A stretch of 64,000 bases of DNA from Dehalococcoidia bacterium (GTDB lineage: Bacteria; Chloroflexota; Dehalococcoidia; Dehalococcoidales; JAUWYK01), in the NCBI GenBank assembly GCA_030615865.1, contig JAUWYK010000001.1, forward strand, positions 1-64,000. Reading direction: 5' to 3'. Position numbers and translations under genes: made by a program. Of the stretch, positions 1-8,651 are shown piece after piece. Numbering within the stretch: position 1 is the stretch's first letter; every line of letters starts with the position of its first letter. Below the pieces are notes generated by a model. The model ran no database searches. It saw only the letters and a program-made list of their open reading frames with translations, and was not told where the DNA came from.

Positions 1-434
1 CATCGCTTTGTGCAGCAGGTAAGCCATCCATTCGGTGGTCGCCACCCTTTGCGGGAGGTCTGCTAAAGCCGAGGTTGCTGGCTTGAAGAAAGGGGTTACC
101 ATGCCATTTGGTTCCATGCCAGTCAATCTATTTACCTAGAAATTGGTAGCATTGCTAGATGTAGGCATGTTGTAGTTGGTTCCAACAAATGCTTACTGTA
201 GAAGAGAGGACTGAAATGATAAAAACAATGGAACTGTGTGAGCTGAACCCTCATATAAGGCTCGCCAGAAGATGCGCCAGTGCGAAAGGATGCTGCCTTG
301 CCTATAGGCGGGGACGTTCTAGGAGCAGACCTAATTAGCCTGATGAACTTCTACAGGCTGGGGGTAAGAGTCCTAAGGAAGAACGGCTAGATCGCATGCA
401 TCAATAAGGGCTTTTCTAGGCATTTAGGCATAGC
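1..434. other. Gene-poor stretch, nothing recognised
   Basis: I see no convincing coding region or RNA gene here. A 40-codon reading frame starts near 215 on the plus strand after a purine-rich stretch, but its translation resembles nothing I know and it may be a gene remnant. The stretch belongs to the broken left end of the accessory region. Confidence 0.4.
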
Positions 435-605
435 TTACGGGTTAAGCCGTGACTTGACTCTGAGGCAGGTTTTGCGAAAGCTATTATGAAGCAAGGTTAG
501 AAGCCCTCTGTGTGCCGGAAGAGGTAAGGCAAGAGAGACGACGCCATACTCGCCTTCCTCAGTTTCGGGCGCTGTTACTACCCCAGACTCATTTCCTGTA
601 GCCAT
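435..605 (-). CDS. Small hypothetical protein
   Basis: A 56-residue reading frame whose ATG at 605 follows a G-rich stretch (GGGGGGAAA) at ribosome-binding distance. The first half is acidic (MATGNESGVV then a Glu-rich run) and the second half is basic. I do not recognise a family. It lies downstream of a MarR remnant on the same strand, in a stretch full of gene debris, so it may be a chance frame. Confidence 0.2.
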   Translation of the reverse strand: MATGNESGVVTAPETEEGEYGVVSLALPLPAHRGLLTLLHNSFRKTCLRVKSRLNP

Positions 606-715
606 AATAGTTTCCCCCCCAAAAAAATAGAGGCGCAACCTTTAAGGTTTAGCGCCCCCGTTAAATTGTCAAAAAATTATAGCACCTTTTGGAACCAGTT
701 GCAAAGTGGTCGTAT

Positions 716-919
716 CTACCAGTGCAACCAAATTGTAGGGAAGTAGATTGACCGGCGTGGAACATTGTTGGCTAAGACTTCCAGCACCATGTGCTTGATT
801 ACCGAGAGACGTGCTTTTCTGTAGAAATGAGCGTCCGCATACTTTAGGACTGCATGTGCAGTTTGCACGAATAGCATAAGGGTTCTCACGATGGGGTCTT
901 CGTGGTCTATATCTATCAA
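716..919 (-). pseudogene. Truncated MarR-type regulator
   Basis: The translation contains FVQTAHAVLKYADAHFYRKA and ARLSVIKHMVLEVLANN, which looks like the N-terminal helices of MarR-family regulators. After about 60 residues the similarity stops at Asn-Asn and a short unrelated tail leads to a stop, so the winged-helix DNA-binding part is missing. The likely start is the TTG at 919, which sits behind an AAGGAGG ribosome binding site; the longer frame to 952 starts at a GTG. I read it as a decayed gene whose 3' part was lost. The family call rests on pattern memory only. Confidence 0.4.
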
Positions 920-1035
920 CGTATATGCCTCCTTGTCAATTGCTGCCGTCACCTTTCATCAAATCTCACTCAGAACAGCATATGGCATTCTCGAGCTCGC
1001 TGTCAACGCCATCAAATGATGCTTTTGTCTAGGGG

Positions 1036-1064
1036 TTGACAGTTCATATACGAAGTAGTATGAT
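1036..1064 (+). promoter_or_regulatory. Sigma-70-type promoter candidate
   Basis: TTGACA at 1036-1041 and TATGAT at 1059-1064 are separated by exactly 17 bases, a near-consensus housekeeping promoter. It points towards the HNH remnant and the small gene at 1393. No full gene starts directly behind it, so it may be left over from a lost gene or drive the 1393 gene with a long leader. Confidence 0.45.
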
Positions 1065-1279
1065 GCCACACACGGAAATTGTATTCATATGTGAATTAAT
1101 AGACGTTAGCTAGAAGTAAGTTGTAGTATCGGTTCAGGGGGGGCTGGGCATGAAGCAAGGGCACTGGAACCTCCAGTAATAGGGCGGTTGGCTGGTGGAG
1201 CACCCGGAAAAGGCCAAGCAGATCGAGCAGCGAAAGCAAATTGTTAAGGGGAACCCTACGCCACAAAAACCGTGACCCA

Positions 1280-1354
1280 GAGAACAATGACCCTCGAAAT
1301 CTGAGAGTGCTGACGGAAAAGGAACATCGAGAGCTACACAAAAGATATAGGTAA
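1280..1354 (+). pseudogene. C-terminal remnant of an HNH endonuclease
   Basis: This frame reads ENNDPRNLRVLTEKEHRELH and ends in a stop. It matches the usual tail of HNH homing-type nucleases, in which an Asn-rich segment is followed by a Leu-x-Leu-Leu/Thr motif and a histidine. The upstream His-His part of the active site is not present in frame. The fragment is therefore a degraded mobile-nuclease gene, one of several remnants at this end of the window. Confidence 0.3.
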
Positions 1355-1392
1355 TAATGGTATAGCAATTCTAGAAGGCAAGGAGGTGCAAA

Positions 1393-1641
1393 ATGGCATC
1401 TGAATCTGCAATAAAGGCGGCCATCGAAAAAAGCGTCACGGATTACTCTGTTTGGACTATTGGTGTAACTGATGACCTTGACCGCCGTAAGAAAGACCAT
1501 GGCAATCCTTACGTTTGGCATCATTGGGATGCTGATTCCGAACAAGTTGCTAGAAACGTTGAAGCCTATTTCTTGGAGAAAGGTATGAAAGGCGCTAAAG
1601 GCGGAGGTGGGGGTGCAAACTACGTGTATATATTTATATAA
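1393..1641 (+). CDS. Small protein with GIY-YIG-like pattern
   Basis: An 82-residue protein with a strong ribosome binding site (AAGGAGGTG) seven bases before the ATG. The segment SVWTIGVTDDLDRRKKDHG resembles the start of GIY-YIG nuclease folds (x-Tyr/Thr-Ile-Gly then a basic Asp-Arg-Arg stretch), followed by Trp-His-His-Trp and a helix EQVARNVEAYFLEKGMKG. A Gly-rich loop precedes a hydrophobic Tyr-Val-Tyr-Ile-Phe end. This looks like a small conserved hypothetical family found as single genes. The nuclease idea is weak because I cannot identify the catalytic Arg and Glu with certainty. It sits alone among gene remnants. Confidence 0.6.
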   Translation: MASESAIKAAIEKSVTDYSVWTIGVTDDLDRRKKDHGNPYVWHHWDADSEQVARNVEAYFLEKGMKGAKGGGGGANYVYIFI

Positions 1642-1931
1642 TTTGCTGCAACTTAAACCGAACAGAACCTGTAAATCCGCCTGACGCCTATGAATAGATA
1701 TGTCCGAGCAGTACCACAGGTACTTGCCGCTGAGGATGGTGCTGTCTAGAGCCGGGGGAGATTGAGTTCTAGGCAAACAATTTAATAAAGCTATGACGGA
1801 ATCGGGGTAAATGTCAAAGGCGGGTTGTGCTGAAGAAAACTTTCGTGAGCCGATCCTTGTAGAGACACGCAAAAGGGCATGGCACAGACAGTTTCGGCAT
1901 TGGCATGAATTTGTTAAGGGGGTAAAACGGG

Positions 1932-2201
1932 ATGGTAAAGGTAAAGAAGGCGACAATAGATGTTACCATATTCACTCAACAGCATAGGATAGAAGGGAAA
2001 GCCTACCTCTCCCCTGGCGGCAGGTTCACGGATTTTATGAATGCACCAACAGGGCTTGGTTTCATACCGATCACTGATGCCAAAATCTATAGCTTAGCTG
2101 AGGACAAGCTGCTTTATGCTGTCGATTTCTTGAACGTAAATAAAAACCTTGTCGTCCTGGCATTTCCTCAAGCCTCAGCACAACCTGGTCGAGCTGAATA
2201 G
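1932..2201 (+). CDS. DUF6812-like conserved hypothetical protein
   Basis: An 89-residue protein starting at an ATG behind AAGGGGG. The pattern I-x-G-x-x-Y-L-S-P-G-G-R-F-T-D-F, then GFIPITDAKIYS, is the hallmark of a small beta-rich family I know as DUF6812: a short strand, a Gly-Gly-Arg loop with a Ser/Thr-Asp-Phe, then Phe-Ile-Pro-x-Thr-Asp-Ala. Function is unknown. The C-terminal ten residues look less conserved. It has no operon partner here. Confidence 0.6.
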   Translation: MVKVKKATIDVTIFTQQHRIEGKAYLSPGGRFTDFMNAPTGLGFIPITDAKIYSLAEDKLLYAVDFLNVNKNLVVLAFPQASAQPGRAE

Positions 2202-2338
2202 TTTCCCGATCTACTCCCTATCCTCTCTATTGTGTGGCAAGGGGAAACGAGGGTTCAAAATAAGGGAGGGACCGCGGCAGAGAGGTCGCAAGTATCGGCA
2301 GACAAAGAAGTTGGCTTTTTGTACAATGGTATCATCGT

Positions 2339-3043
2339 TTAGCTTGGTATGGCCGGTTTCTCTTCACTGGTCGACGTTAGGTCGAAGCCGTACCATTTGG
2401 CAACGTCACTCAGCGGCTCTCTCTGGGTTCGAGATTGATTTATGGGGTTATCCCAGTCGGGATAGCCAATCGCTATTCCCAGTGCTATGAGCTTGGATTC
2501 AGGTATGCCCAATACCTTTCTGATTATGTCAGGATATATCACAGCCTGTGCCTGGGCCACGGTCCCCAACCCGTAATTGGTGGCGAGCAGCATGATGTTC
2601 TGTACCGCCGAGCCACAGTCATACATTGACCACACATTAATGCCCTTCGCCTGATAGAAGAAAGGCCGGCCGACGAGCAGATAGATAACCGTCGGGGCGC
2701 CATAGTGCCTGTAGTTCTGTATCCGGTGGAAATCCATGTCTTCCTTGGTTGGCGTCCAATTCTTGGGGGCCAGGGCCTGGATCCGGGAAAGGTAGGGTTC
2801 AGGAAACTCGTAAGGGCGGGCGACCTCAGAATCAGGCTCTTGTTCTCCCCTTTCGTTGAATCCTCTCTGTATTTCCTCCAGTGGCTTACCGGTGACTATG
2901 GCAAATTCCCAGGGCTGGGTGTTGGCCCAGGACGGGGCTCGTAGAGCTTGCTCAACTATTTGTCTTAGCATATCCAGCGAGACAGGGTCAGGCTTAAAGG
3001 CTCGCACGCTCTTCCTCTCCCTAATGGCGTCAACGACATCCAT
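2339..3043 (-). CDS. Nitroreductase family protein
   Basis: A 234-residue flavoprotein of the nitroreductase superfamily, whose members use FMN and NAD(P)H to reduce nitro groups, quinones or related acceptors. Visible hallmarks are the N-terminal IRERKSVRAF (FMN phosphate binding), RAPSWANTQPWEF (residues about 38-50), the central GSAVQNIMLLATNYGLGT and the C-terminal IALGIAIGYP. Length is typical. The start has an AGGAGG ribosome binding site. It is monocistronic. Anaerobic Chloroflexota often carry many such paralogues; a second one lies at 9036. The physiological substrate cannot be read from sequence. Confidence 0.9.
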   Translation of the reverse strand: MDVVDAIRERKSVRAFKPDPVSLDMLRQIVEQALRAPSWANTQPWEFAIVTGKPLEEIQRGFNERGEQEPDSEVARPYEFPEPYLSRIQALAPKNWTPTKEDMDFHRIQNYRHYGAPTVIYLLVGRPFFYQAKGINVWSMYDCGSAVQNIMLLATNYGLGTVAQAQAVIYPDIIRKVLGIPESKLIALGIAIGYPDWDNPINQSRTQREPLSDVAKWYGFDLTSTSEEKPAIPS

Positions 3044-3238
3044 ATCTTGGTCCTCCTATAATTCCCTCATTATACCATACAGGATTCAAAGGCAAGCTAG
3101 TAAATGCCTACACTATGTGATGCACAATCTGACGTAATGTGCAACAGCCAGAGTGATAGCATGTCACTTTACTTGAAGTCTAGTGCGGCAGGGTCTTGCC
3201 ACCCTGTAGTAGCGCCGCCTCAGACTAGCGGCGTTCTT

Positions 3239-3922
3239 CTAGCAAACCTGTCGGATTTCGTACTTCTCATGGTCACAGAGGACGCAGAGATAAGGCCCCT
3301 GTCCCAAGGAGCCGAGAACCTCCACAGTGCCCTTGTGGCTGGGTTCAGCATCCAATCGCTGTCGAAGGTGAGTATGGCCGCAAAAAACGACTCGGTGGTT
3401 ATTGTCAATGGCGTGGCGCTGCGCCGCCTGGTGAATCATACCCGCTAGCCTCACTAGCTCGTCGTACTTCCCCTTGTTGGCCAGGGATGAAGGGCTTGGC
3501 TTTATGAACGCCCTGACTAGGCCGGGCAGCATCCGATACGCCCATCGGAAACGCTCCCAGAAGCGGATGGTGGGGTCGAACTCAGCCCCATGAGTTAGGA
3601 GGTCACCCGGTGCAGCGGGAGTAATAGTCCTGACCACCCTGATTGGCTGGACATCAGAAGTCAGCGTACGGAGGAACTCCCATTCATCGTGCGGGAAGTT
3701 CCCTGGCAGGCAGAAAACCTCAGTTCCGTTAGCGATGCCTTTGAGCCTCCTCGTGATCTCAGAGGTGATGGTCACCTCCCTATCTACCAACGCCTCAAAG
3801 GTGTCGCCGATAAGAATGACACGGTCTGGCCTCTCCTGCTCCACTAGGTCAAGAAACTTGTGCTGGGCTTCCTTGTTTGACCAGGGGCTTTCTATGTGCA
3901 AGTCAGAGCCGTAGATGTCCAT
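3239..3922 (-). CDS. Calcineurin-like metallophosphoesterase
   Basis: A 227-residue protein of the calcineurin-like phosphoesterase superfamily, similar in layout to LpxH-type UDP-diacylglucosamine pyrophosphohydrolases. Metal-site motifs appear in order: SDLHI near residue 6, GDTFE near 39, a Gly-Asn motif near 74, a His in LTHGAEFD near 109 and GHTHLR near 182. The third motif reads GNFPHD instead of the usual GNHD, with two extra residues before His-Asp, so the catalytic histidine may be displaced. No lipid A pathway gene lies nearby, so the LpxH substrate is not implied. Confidence 0.8.
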   Translation of the reverse strand: MDIYGSDLHIESPWSNKEAQHKFLDLVEQERPDRVILIGDTFEALVDREVTITSEITRRLKGIANGTEVFCLPGNFPHDEWEFLRTLTSDVQPIRVVRTITPAAPGDLLTHGAEFDPTIRFWERFRWAYRMLPGLVRAFIKPSPSSLANKGKYDELVRLAGMIHQAAQRHAIDNNHRVVFCGHTHLRQRLDAEPSHKGTVEVLGSLGQGPYLCVLCDHEKYEIRQVC

Positions 3923-4088
3923 GGTTTTGAACCTTCTTCATGTCCATGTTCAGCTTTAGGGTAAAGAGAAGTTAAGGCACAACCTGACAATGAACACTTT
4001 AGCCAATTGAATTACCCTTGTCAAGCTCCCTCAATTCCCGGTAGTGGGTCAATTTGAACGGGTGTGGGGGAGAAAATGCCCCAAAATT
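3923..4088. other. Intergenic, no feature seen
   Basis: I see no coding frame or stable hairpin in this gap. It leads into the first copy of a small inverted-repeat element at 4089. Confidence 0.4.
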
Positions 4089-4159
4089 GAAGGCGCTCCC
4101 TTTAGTAAGTAGAGTCTCCCATGGCAAAGGTAAAATCTGCTCCAAAGGGTAGCGCCTTC
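4089..4159. repeat. MITE-like inverted-repeat element, copy A
   Basis: The segment begins GAAGGCGCTCCC and ends GGGTAGCGCCTTC, so its ends are inverted copies of each other (about 14 bases, one gap). A second element of the same length with the same ends lies at 4567. Both are followed by the same bases, TGAATAATAATAGGA. Two copies with shared ends and divergent centres suggest a small non-autonomous transposable element or a repeated structured RNA. Confidence 0.6.
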
Positions 4160-4208
4160 TGAATAATAATAGGACAATAGACTAACGGAGTCAATGGGAG
4201 GATGTTAA

Positions 4209-4412
4209 ATGGAAGTTTATCCTAAACAAACCGTCTTTTGCCCACATATGGGCAAAGAGCAAGATGGCAATAAGTGCATATCTTGCCAGTATTACCAAGC
4301 CCTCAAGATGAATGAGGGGCGATTATTTATAGACTGTAAATTTGATGAATTAACTATGTCTTTGGGTTTGTGTCAACAACCTGTTTCCACGTCTCGCCCT
4401 TCTCGCGGGTAG
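4209..4412 (+). CDS. Small cysteine-rich protein
   Basis: A 67-residue frame with a GGAGG ribosome binding site before the ATG. It contains FCPHMGK, then CISCQYY, then Cys in IDCKF and GLCQ. The Cys-Pro-His and Cys-x-x-Cys spacing suggests a bound metal. No family is recognised. It lies between the two inverted-repeat elements, and its last 59 bases overlap the tail of a convergent gene at 4354-4524. The residues inside that overlap look low in information. Confidence 0.45.
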   Translation: MEVYPKQTVFCPHMGKEQDGNKCISCQYYQALKMNEGRLFIDCKFDELTMSLGLCQQPVSTSRPSRG

Positions 4413-4524
4413 GTGGCGCAGGCTCACCTTTTACCATTGTAGCCTTTATTTTAGACTTGCTACTCTGGTAAATGCCCGAATCGTCAACTTCTTGTCCTGG
4501 CTTTAATGGTTTTTTAGCAGGCAT
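4354..4524 (-). CDS. YjzC-like small protein
   Basis: A 56-residue minus-strand protein beginning MPAKKPLKPGQEVDDSGIY and continuing with a Lys-rich segment, then KGEPAPPTREKGETWKQV. This matches the short YjzC-type family (K-P-L-K-P-G-Q-E, then S-G-x-Y, then G-x-P-x-P-P-T), whose function is unknown. The ATG at 4524 has a strong ribosome binding site, AAGGGGGTGAT. It converges on and overlaps the 4209 gene tail to tail. Both the ribosome binding site and the family pattern support it. Confidence 0.6.
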   Translation of the reverse strand: MPAKKPLKPGQEVDDSGIYQSSKSKIKATMVKGEPAPPTREKGETWKQVVDTNPKT

Positions 4525-4566
4525 AGTATCACCCCCTTGTAGCGTGGATTATACTACCCAAAGACT

Positions 4567-4638
4567 GAAGGCGCTACCCTCAGCAGGCAATCCGCCAAAT
4601 GGCATAAGGCAAAAACCATACCAAAGGATAGCACCTTC
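4567..4638. repeat. MITE-like inverted-repeat element, copy B
   Basis: The second copy of the element at 4089. It starts GAAGGCGCTACCCT and ends with AGGATAGCACCTTC, imperfect inverted copies of each other. The following TGAATAATAATAGGA is shared with copy A, so the conserved unit extends about 20 bases past the right inverted repeat. The centres differ, which fits an old duplication or selection on the ends only. Confidence 0.6.
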
Positions 4639-4840
4639 TGAATAATAATAGGATAACAGCTCAAGAGGTGTCAACAGAGGTAACAGTTCGTCAGGTTGTA
4701 CAATACTGTTGTACAATACTTATGTATTTAACACGGATTAGATGTGGTATCAAACAATGAGTATTTTCAAAAGGATAGTTAAGCAGTACAATATATATCG
4801 ATGGTTACGTCGTTAGTCAAAGTATGAAAGGAGGGTGGAA

Positions 4841-4972
4841 ATGCCAACAACCGGAGAAAAGCCAGGAAAAGGTACATATTACTGCACCAATTGTGGCCAA
4901 GCAGTTACTCTAGATGATGATACAGACACACTGCCGCCTTGCCCAAAGTGCGGTGGCACTGATTTCAGATAA
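4841..4972 (+). CDS. Small zinc-ribbon protein
   Basis: A 43-residue protein with the ribosome binding site AAAGGAGGG before its ATG. It reads TTGEKPGKGTYYCTNCGQAV, then an acidic linker, then CPKCGGTDF. Two Cys-x-x-Cys pairs make a classic rubredoxin-like zinc ribbon. Very similar 40-50 residue proteins occur in many bacteria as zinc-ribbon-containing proteins of unknown role. It stands just before the KAP NTPase with about 170 bases between them and its own ribosome binding site, so co-transcription is possible but not shown. Confidence 0.7.
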   Translation: MPTTGEKPGKGTYYCTNCGQAVTLDDDTDTLPPCPKCGGTDFR

Positions 4973-5142
4973 TAAGCTGAGACGGCTATAAAAAGCATTG
5001 CTAGAGGTTAAAGTTTCCGTTGCTGTAATGGAAAGCTCTACAATATAGGTTTGAGACAAATTAAGAAACACATATTATAATACAAGTAATAAGTTGAAGC
5101 GGACTAATACACCAATCAAGTTAGACCTGCTTGGAGCAGTAA

Positions 5143-8100
5143 ATGACAACTGATTCGGAAGAAAGAACTTGGTACTTACGAGATGAACCATTAGAGCATC
5201 TCGATGAAGAGGACAAGCTACGCCATAAAGGCTACGTACGAATTCTCTTAAACACCCTTAAGGAAATGGCCCCACCTTTTACACTTGGCATATTTGGTGG
5301 TTGGGGTGTTGGTAAGACATCAATAGTCAGCGATCTTCGTAATTCCGCTAAGCAAGATAAAGAATTGGCGGAAACTCCTATGGTATATTTGGATATTTGG
5401 AAATATGAAGGTGACAGTCTACGCAGGCAATTCCTCATAGATATGCAGGACGAGCTAAAAAATCAAAACTCGCTTGATAAGAATTTTTTCGTGGAACCTC
5501 AACTATATACTAGTCGAACTGAAGAAGGGCAAACTGAACCTCGCTTTAGCCTACGTCGATTAAAAGAAGTCATGCCATTGTTGTTGGAAGTTTTTCTCAT
5601 AGTTGCTGCGGGGATGTACTTGATATCTTGGATACCTATAGACGTGAGACTTCAATTACTAATGAGCTCTTTGCTTATTCCTCTTCTACTTTATATCATT
5701 CCGCGGCTTTCTAGAGTGTTAGTCGTACAGAAGAAATATTCAATTTCAGAAGCTGCCCTGTATTCTTCAGAGCAGTTTGAAAAAGTATTTAAAGATATGA
5801 TTAGCGACGCCAATTGTAAGCGTAAAAAGATTGTCATTGTTATTGATAATTTGGACAGATGTTGTCGGAGCCGTGTTGTGGAGGTTCTAAGTGTCATAAA
5901 AACCTATCTAGAGCCCTTAGGCAAGAAGAAATGTATCTTTGTAATTCCATGCGATGATGTAGCTATTAAGGAACAGGTGAAGGCAGCCTATGAGATTTTC
6001 ACCGGAGCAGAGAATAAAAAAGAAGCTGAAGAATATGCGGATGAGTATATTCGCAAATTTTTTAATGCTTCTATTCGTATTACTCCGTTTATAGAAAAGG
6101 AAATAGAACCATATATTGAGACACAGCTTGGAAAGATGTTGCTGACGAAAGATATGGATGTTAAAGAGATAAAGCAACTCATCCAGATGATAGGTTCAGT
6201 ATTTCGGAAGAATCCGCGCCAAATAAAACAGTTCTTGAACAATCTTACATCTAAATATCTGTTAGTGAAAGAACGTGAGGCAGAACCAGAACCTATGATA
6301 AAACCAAAAATAAGCAGTAATATTAAATTCCTAGCTAAGGTCGCTATTATAGAGACGAAGTTCCCAGAGTGGTATCAGAAATTTGAAGCGGATGATAATT
6401 TATATGGAGAGGCTGCTCGATCTTTATATACTCCCGATTCGGTCGTCAAAAAGAATGACGATCTATGGCATTTCTTGGACTTAACTAGGGACATAACTGC
6501 TCGAAACCACAAGGCATTCTTTCATCTCAAACAAAATCCCCACGAGGCTAAAATTCCAAACTATGACCAATTCTCAGAAGCTGTACGGGCCGGAGACAGG
6601 GAAAAAGTTCTGGAGGTCTTCGAAAGCAGTACCGATGGGGTTAAAACTGCTCAACTTGACGAGATTACCTTACAAATTCGTAATAATGTTAGAAAGGGTT
6701 ATTATGAGTTTGCGGTTCGTGCCGTCAGTGTAAGTTGCGTGGTTGTTCCTAAATTGAAAACCGATGATAAAAAGGAACTCGCTAGTGAAATTATATCAAC
6801 GATAGCTAAACATGAAGAAGTTCTGAATAAACTACAAGCTCTAATACCAGCCGAAGTATTTGCCCTTATGCCAGATGCTAATAAAACCGACTCTATTAAG
6901 GTCAGAGAAGGGTACGTGGAATTGTACTCGAAAGAACTGCCTGAAGGTGTTGTAGGCGACTTTGAATTGCGGGAAGAAATCGTTAAATCTATCGTTAATG
7001 ACCTCGACTCATTCTCACCTACACAGCAAAAGAGAGTTCGTACAATAACCGCCGGATTCACGACTGTTTCGCCGGAACTATTATTGGCCATTAGCTCTAG
7101 TAATGAAGCCATATCTAATTTAGTTGAACCTTCGCTTGTGGCAAAAGTCATTGACGAAATAGCAGAAGAGGATGTCACTTCTTTCATTCAGTCTGGCGAG
7201 ACATCTTCGGAACATGAACCTCACATTGAATTTGTAATCCGCTGTTCAGATTACGTTGATAGCGATACCGCCACAAAATGGATACAGAAATTAGCTTCGT
7301 TATTGGAACCCAACATAAATAAAAATCCGCAATTAGAAGATTATATCCAACGATGTATCGATGGCTCTATCAAATTCTGTGCCAAAGCTGAAAGTAGCGA
7401 TGTTGACAAACTAGCACAACTTATAAATCAGCGTTATCCACGTGTTGATGCGGAGCATCGGATGGATATTATATTGACCTTGCAAAACATATACAATTAT
7501 TGCTCGACGCAACAAGGCGTAATAAAGAATCGGGTTATAAGCGAGTTTGTACCATCGGAACCTCTTGATAATGTTATACAGTTTATAACTATTCATTCAG
7601 AAAAGGAATTTGAAGATCTCCCTTATATTGATGACGTATTTGACCACTTGGCTATTAGGGTTGTTTCAAAAGATAGCCCTGAGAACAGGAGGCTCCTTAG
7701 CGCCGCTTTTGATGAAATCGGTACTCAAGTCAAACTAAACGTACTTGCACGTATGTTGACAACGATTATTAAAAGACCAGAAATTGCTGTCACTGTCCCA
7801 ATAGTACAGGAGCTGGTTTTAAATATTCCGAAGCATAACGTTGGTAAAAATCTGGTTAGGCCAATATTGAATGAGATGATCCATCCATCACGCGGTTCTA
7901 TTCCTGTCCAAGAACAAAGAGCCCTATTTATATTGGCAATTAAAATGAAGGAATGGCATACGAATGACTTCCGCAATGAATTTGCGGGAGTTCTTACAGA
8001 GCTATTATGTTCTGATAATCCTCCTAAGCGTCAACTGGGCTTGGAAACCCTAAATGATGCTTATCAGGAATCAGTAATACTAAAGGATAGTTATATTAAC

Positions 8101-8622
8101 ATTTTACGCAAGATGTCTATCTCACTCATTGAACGAAAACCAGCGCCGGATGAATCTATAATGCAACAACTAGGTTTAATTACTAATATCAGGCAACATG
8201 TTATTACAGCTGAGATGGTACCAGGATTTATAGAGTACCTCAGACAACTAATACTGCCTCAGGTAGCTGCAAACCATAGGCAACAGTCTCTATCCTATTT
8301 ATCAACTTTTATTGATGTACCTTTGGACATTTTACAAGAACTCATCCCATTACTTGTTGGATACGCGGAGAAAGAGGACAATCAAAATATGCGAAATGCC
8401 ATTGAAGAGTGCCTCCTTTCTTTAAGAAAACACAACAAGACCCGAGACAGGGACCTTTGGGAGGATTTGTACCGTTACGTTCGGGCTTTACTGGCAAGTC
8501 CAGAGGACGTCAAAAAAGAGAGGGGCAAAGAGCTAGCTAAGCGCATGCGTCAGATTACTATAGAAGCAAAAAAAGCTGCAGGAATTGTGGAACATAGCGA
8601 TGATGAAAAATCTGAATCTTAA
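5143..8622 (+). CDS. KAP-family P-loop NTPase, membrane-anchored, large
   Basis: A 1,159-residue protein of the KAP P-loop NTPase family. The Walker A motif GGWGVGKTS is at residues 52-60 and the Walker B region IVIVIDNLDRC is near 230, inside the core. Two hydrophobic segments around residues 145-190 lie between them, as in KAP NTPases that sit on the inner face of the membrane. After about residue 370 the protein is a long helical region without any recognised domain, perhaps HEAT/ARM-like repeats. KAP NTPases are known from plasmids and from some antiphage systems. AT-rich codon use contrasts with the pilus and transport loci, suggesting transfer. The gene stands alone between a zinc-ribbon gene and a terminator. 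Confidence 0.85.
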   Translation: MTTDSEERTWYLRDEPLEHLDEEDKLRHKGYVRILLNTLKEMAPPFTLGIFGGWGVGKTSIVSDLRNSAKQDKELAETPMVYLDIWKYEGDSLRRQFLIDMQDELKNQNSLDKNFFVEPQLYTSRTEEGQTEPRFSLRRLKEVMPLLLEVFLIVAAGMYLISWIPIDVRLQLLMSSLLIPLLLYIIPRLSRVLVVQKKYSISEAALYSSEQFEKVFKDMISDANCKRKKIVIVIDNLDRCCRSRVVEVLSVIKTYLEPLGKKKCIFVIPCDDVAIKEQVKAAYEIFTGAENKKEAEEYADEYIRKFFNASIRITPFIEKEIEPYIETQLGKMLLTKDMDVKEIKQLIQMIGSVFRKNPRQIKQFLNNLTSKYLLVKEREAEPEPMIKPKISSNIKFLAKVAIIETKFPEWYQKFEADDNLYGEAARSLYTPDSVVKKNDDLWHFLDLTRDITARNHKAFFHLKQNPHEAKIPNYDQFSEAVRAGDREKVLEVFESSTDGVKTAQLDEITLQIRNNVRKGYYEFAVRAVSVSCVVVPKLKTDDKKELASEIISTIAKHEEVLNKLQALIPAEVFALMPDANKTDSIKVREGYVELYSKELPEGVVGDFELREEIVKSIVNDLDSFSPTQQKRVRTITAGFTTVSPELLLAISSSNEAISNLVEPSLVAKVIDEIAEEDVTSFIQSGETSSEHEPHIEFVIRCSDYVDSDTATKWIQKLASLLEPNINKNPQLEDYIQRCIDGSIKFCAKAESSDVDKLAQLINQRYPRVDAEHRMDIILTLQNIYNYCSTQQGVIKNRVISEFVPSEPLDNVIQFITIHSEKEFEDLPYIDDVFDHLAIRVVSKDSPENRRLLSAAFDEIGTQVKLNVLARMLTTIIKRPEIAVTVPIVQELVLNIPKHNVGKNLVRPILNEMIHPSRGSIPVQEQRALFILAIKMKEWHTNDFRNEFAGVLTELLCSDNPPKRQLGLETLNDAYQESVILKDSYINILRKMSISLIERKPAPDESIMQQLGLITNIRQHVITAEMVPGFIEYLRQLILPQVAANHRQQSLSYLSTFIDVPLDILQELIPLLVGYAEKEDNQNMRNAIEECLLSLRKHNKTRDRDLWEDLYRYVRALLASPEDVKKERGKELAKRMRQITIEAKKAAGIVEHSDDEKSES

Positions 8623-8651
8623 TCAAAGTAGATTTCTAGGCAAAAAACAAA

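Noticed and set aside
1096..1956. A 286-residue minus-strand open frame
   Set aside because: Its composition is Leu/Ser/Cys/Arg-rich without domain features, and it runs opposite to the well-supported gene at 1393, which has a strong ribosome binding site.
6702..7187. A 161-residue minus-strand frame within the KAP gene
   Set aside because: It is a low-complexity Ser/Thr-rich shadow of the KAP coding sequence with no ribosome binding site.
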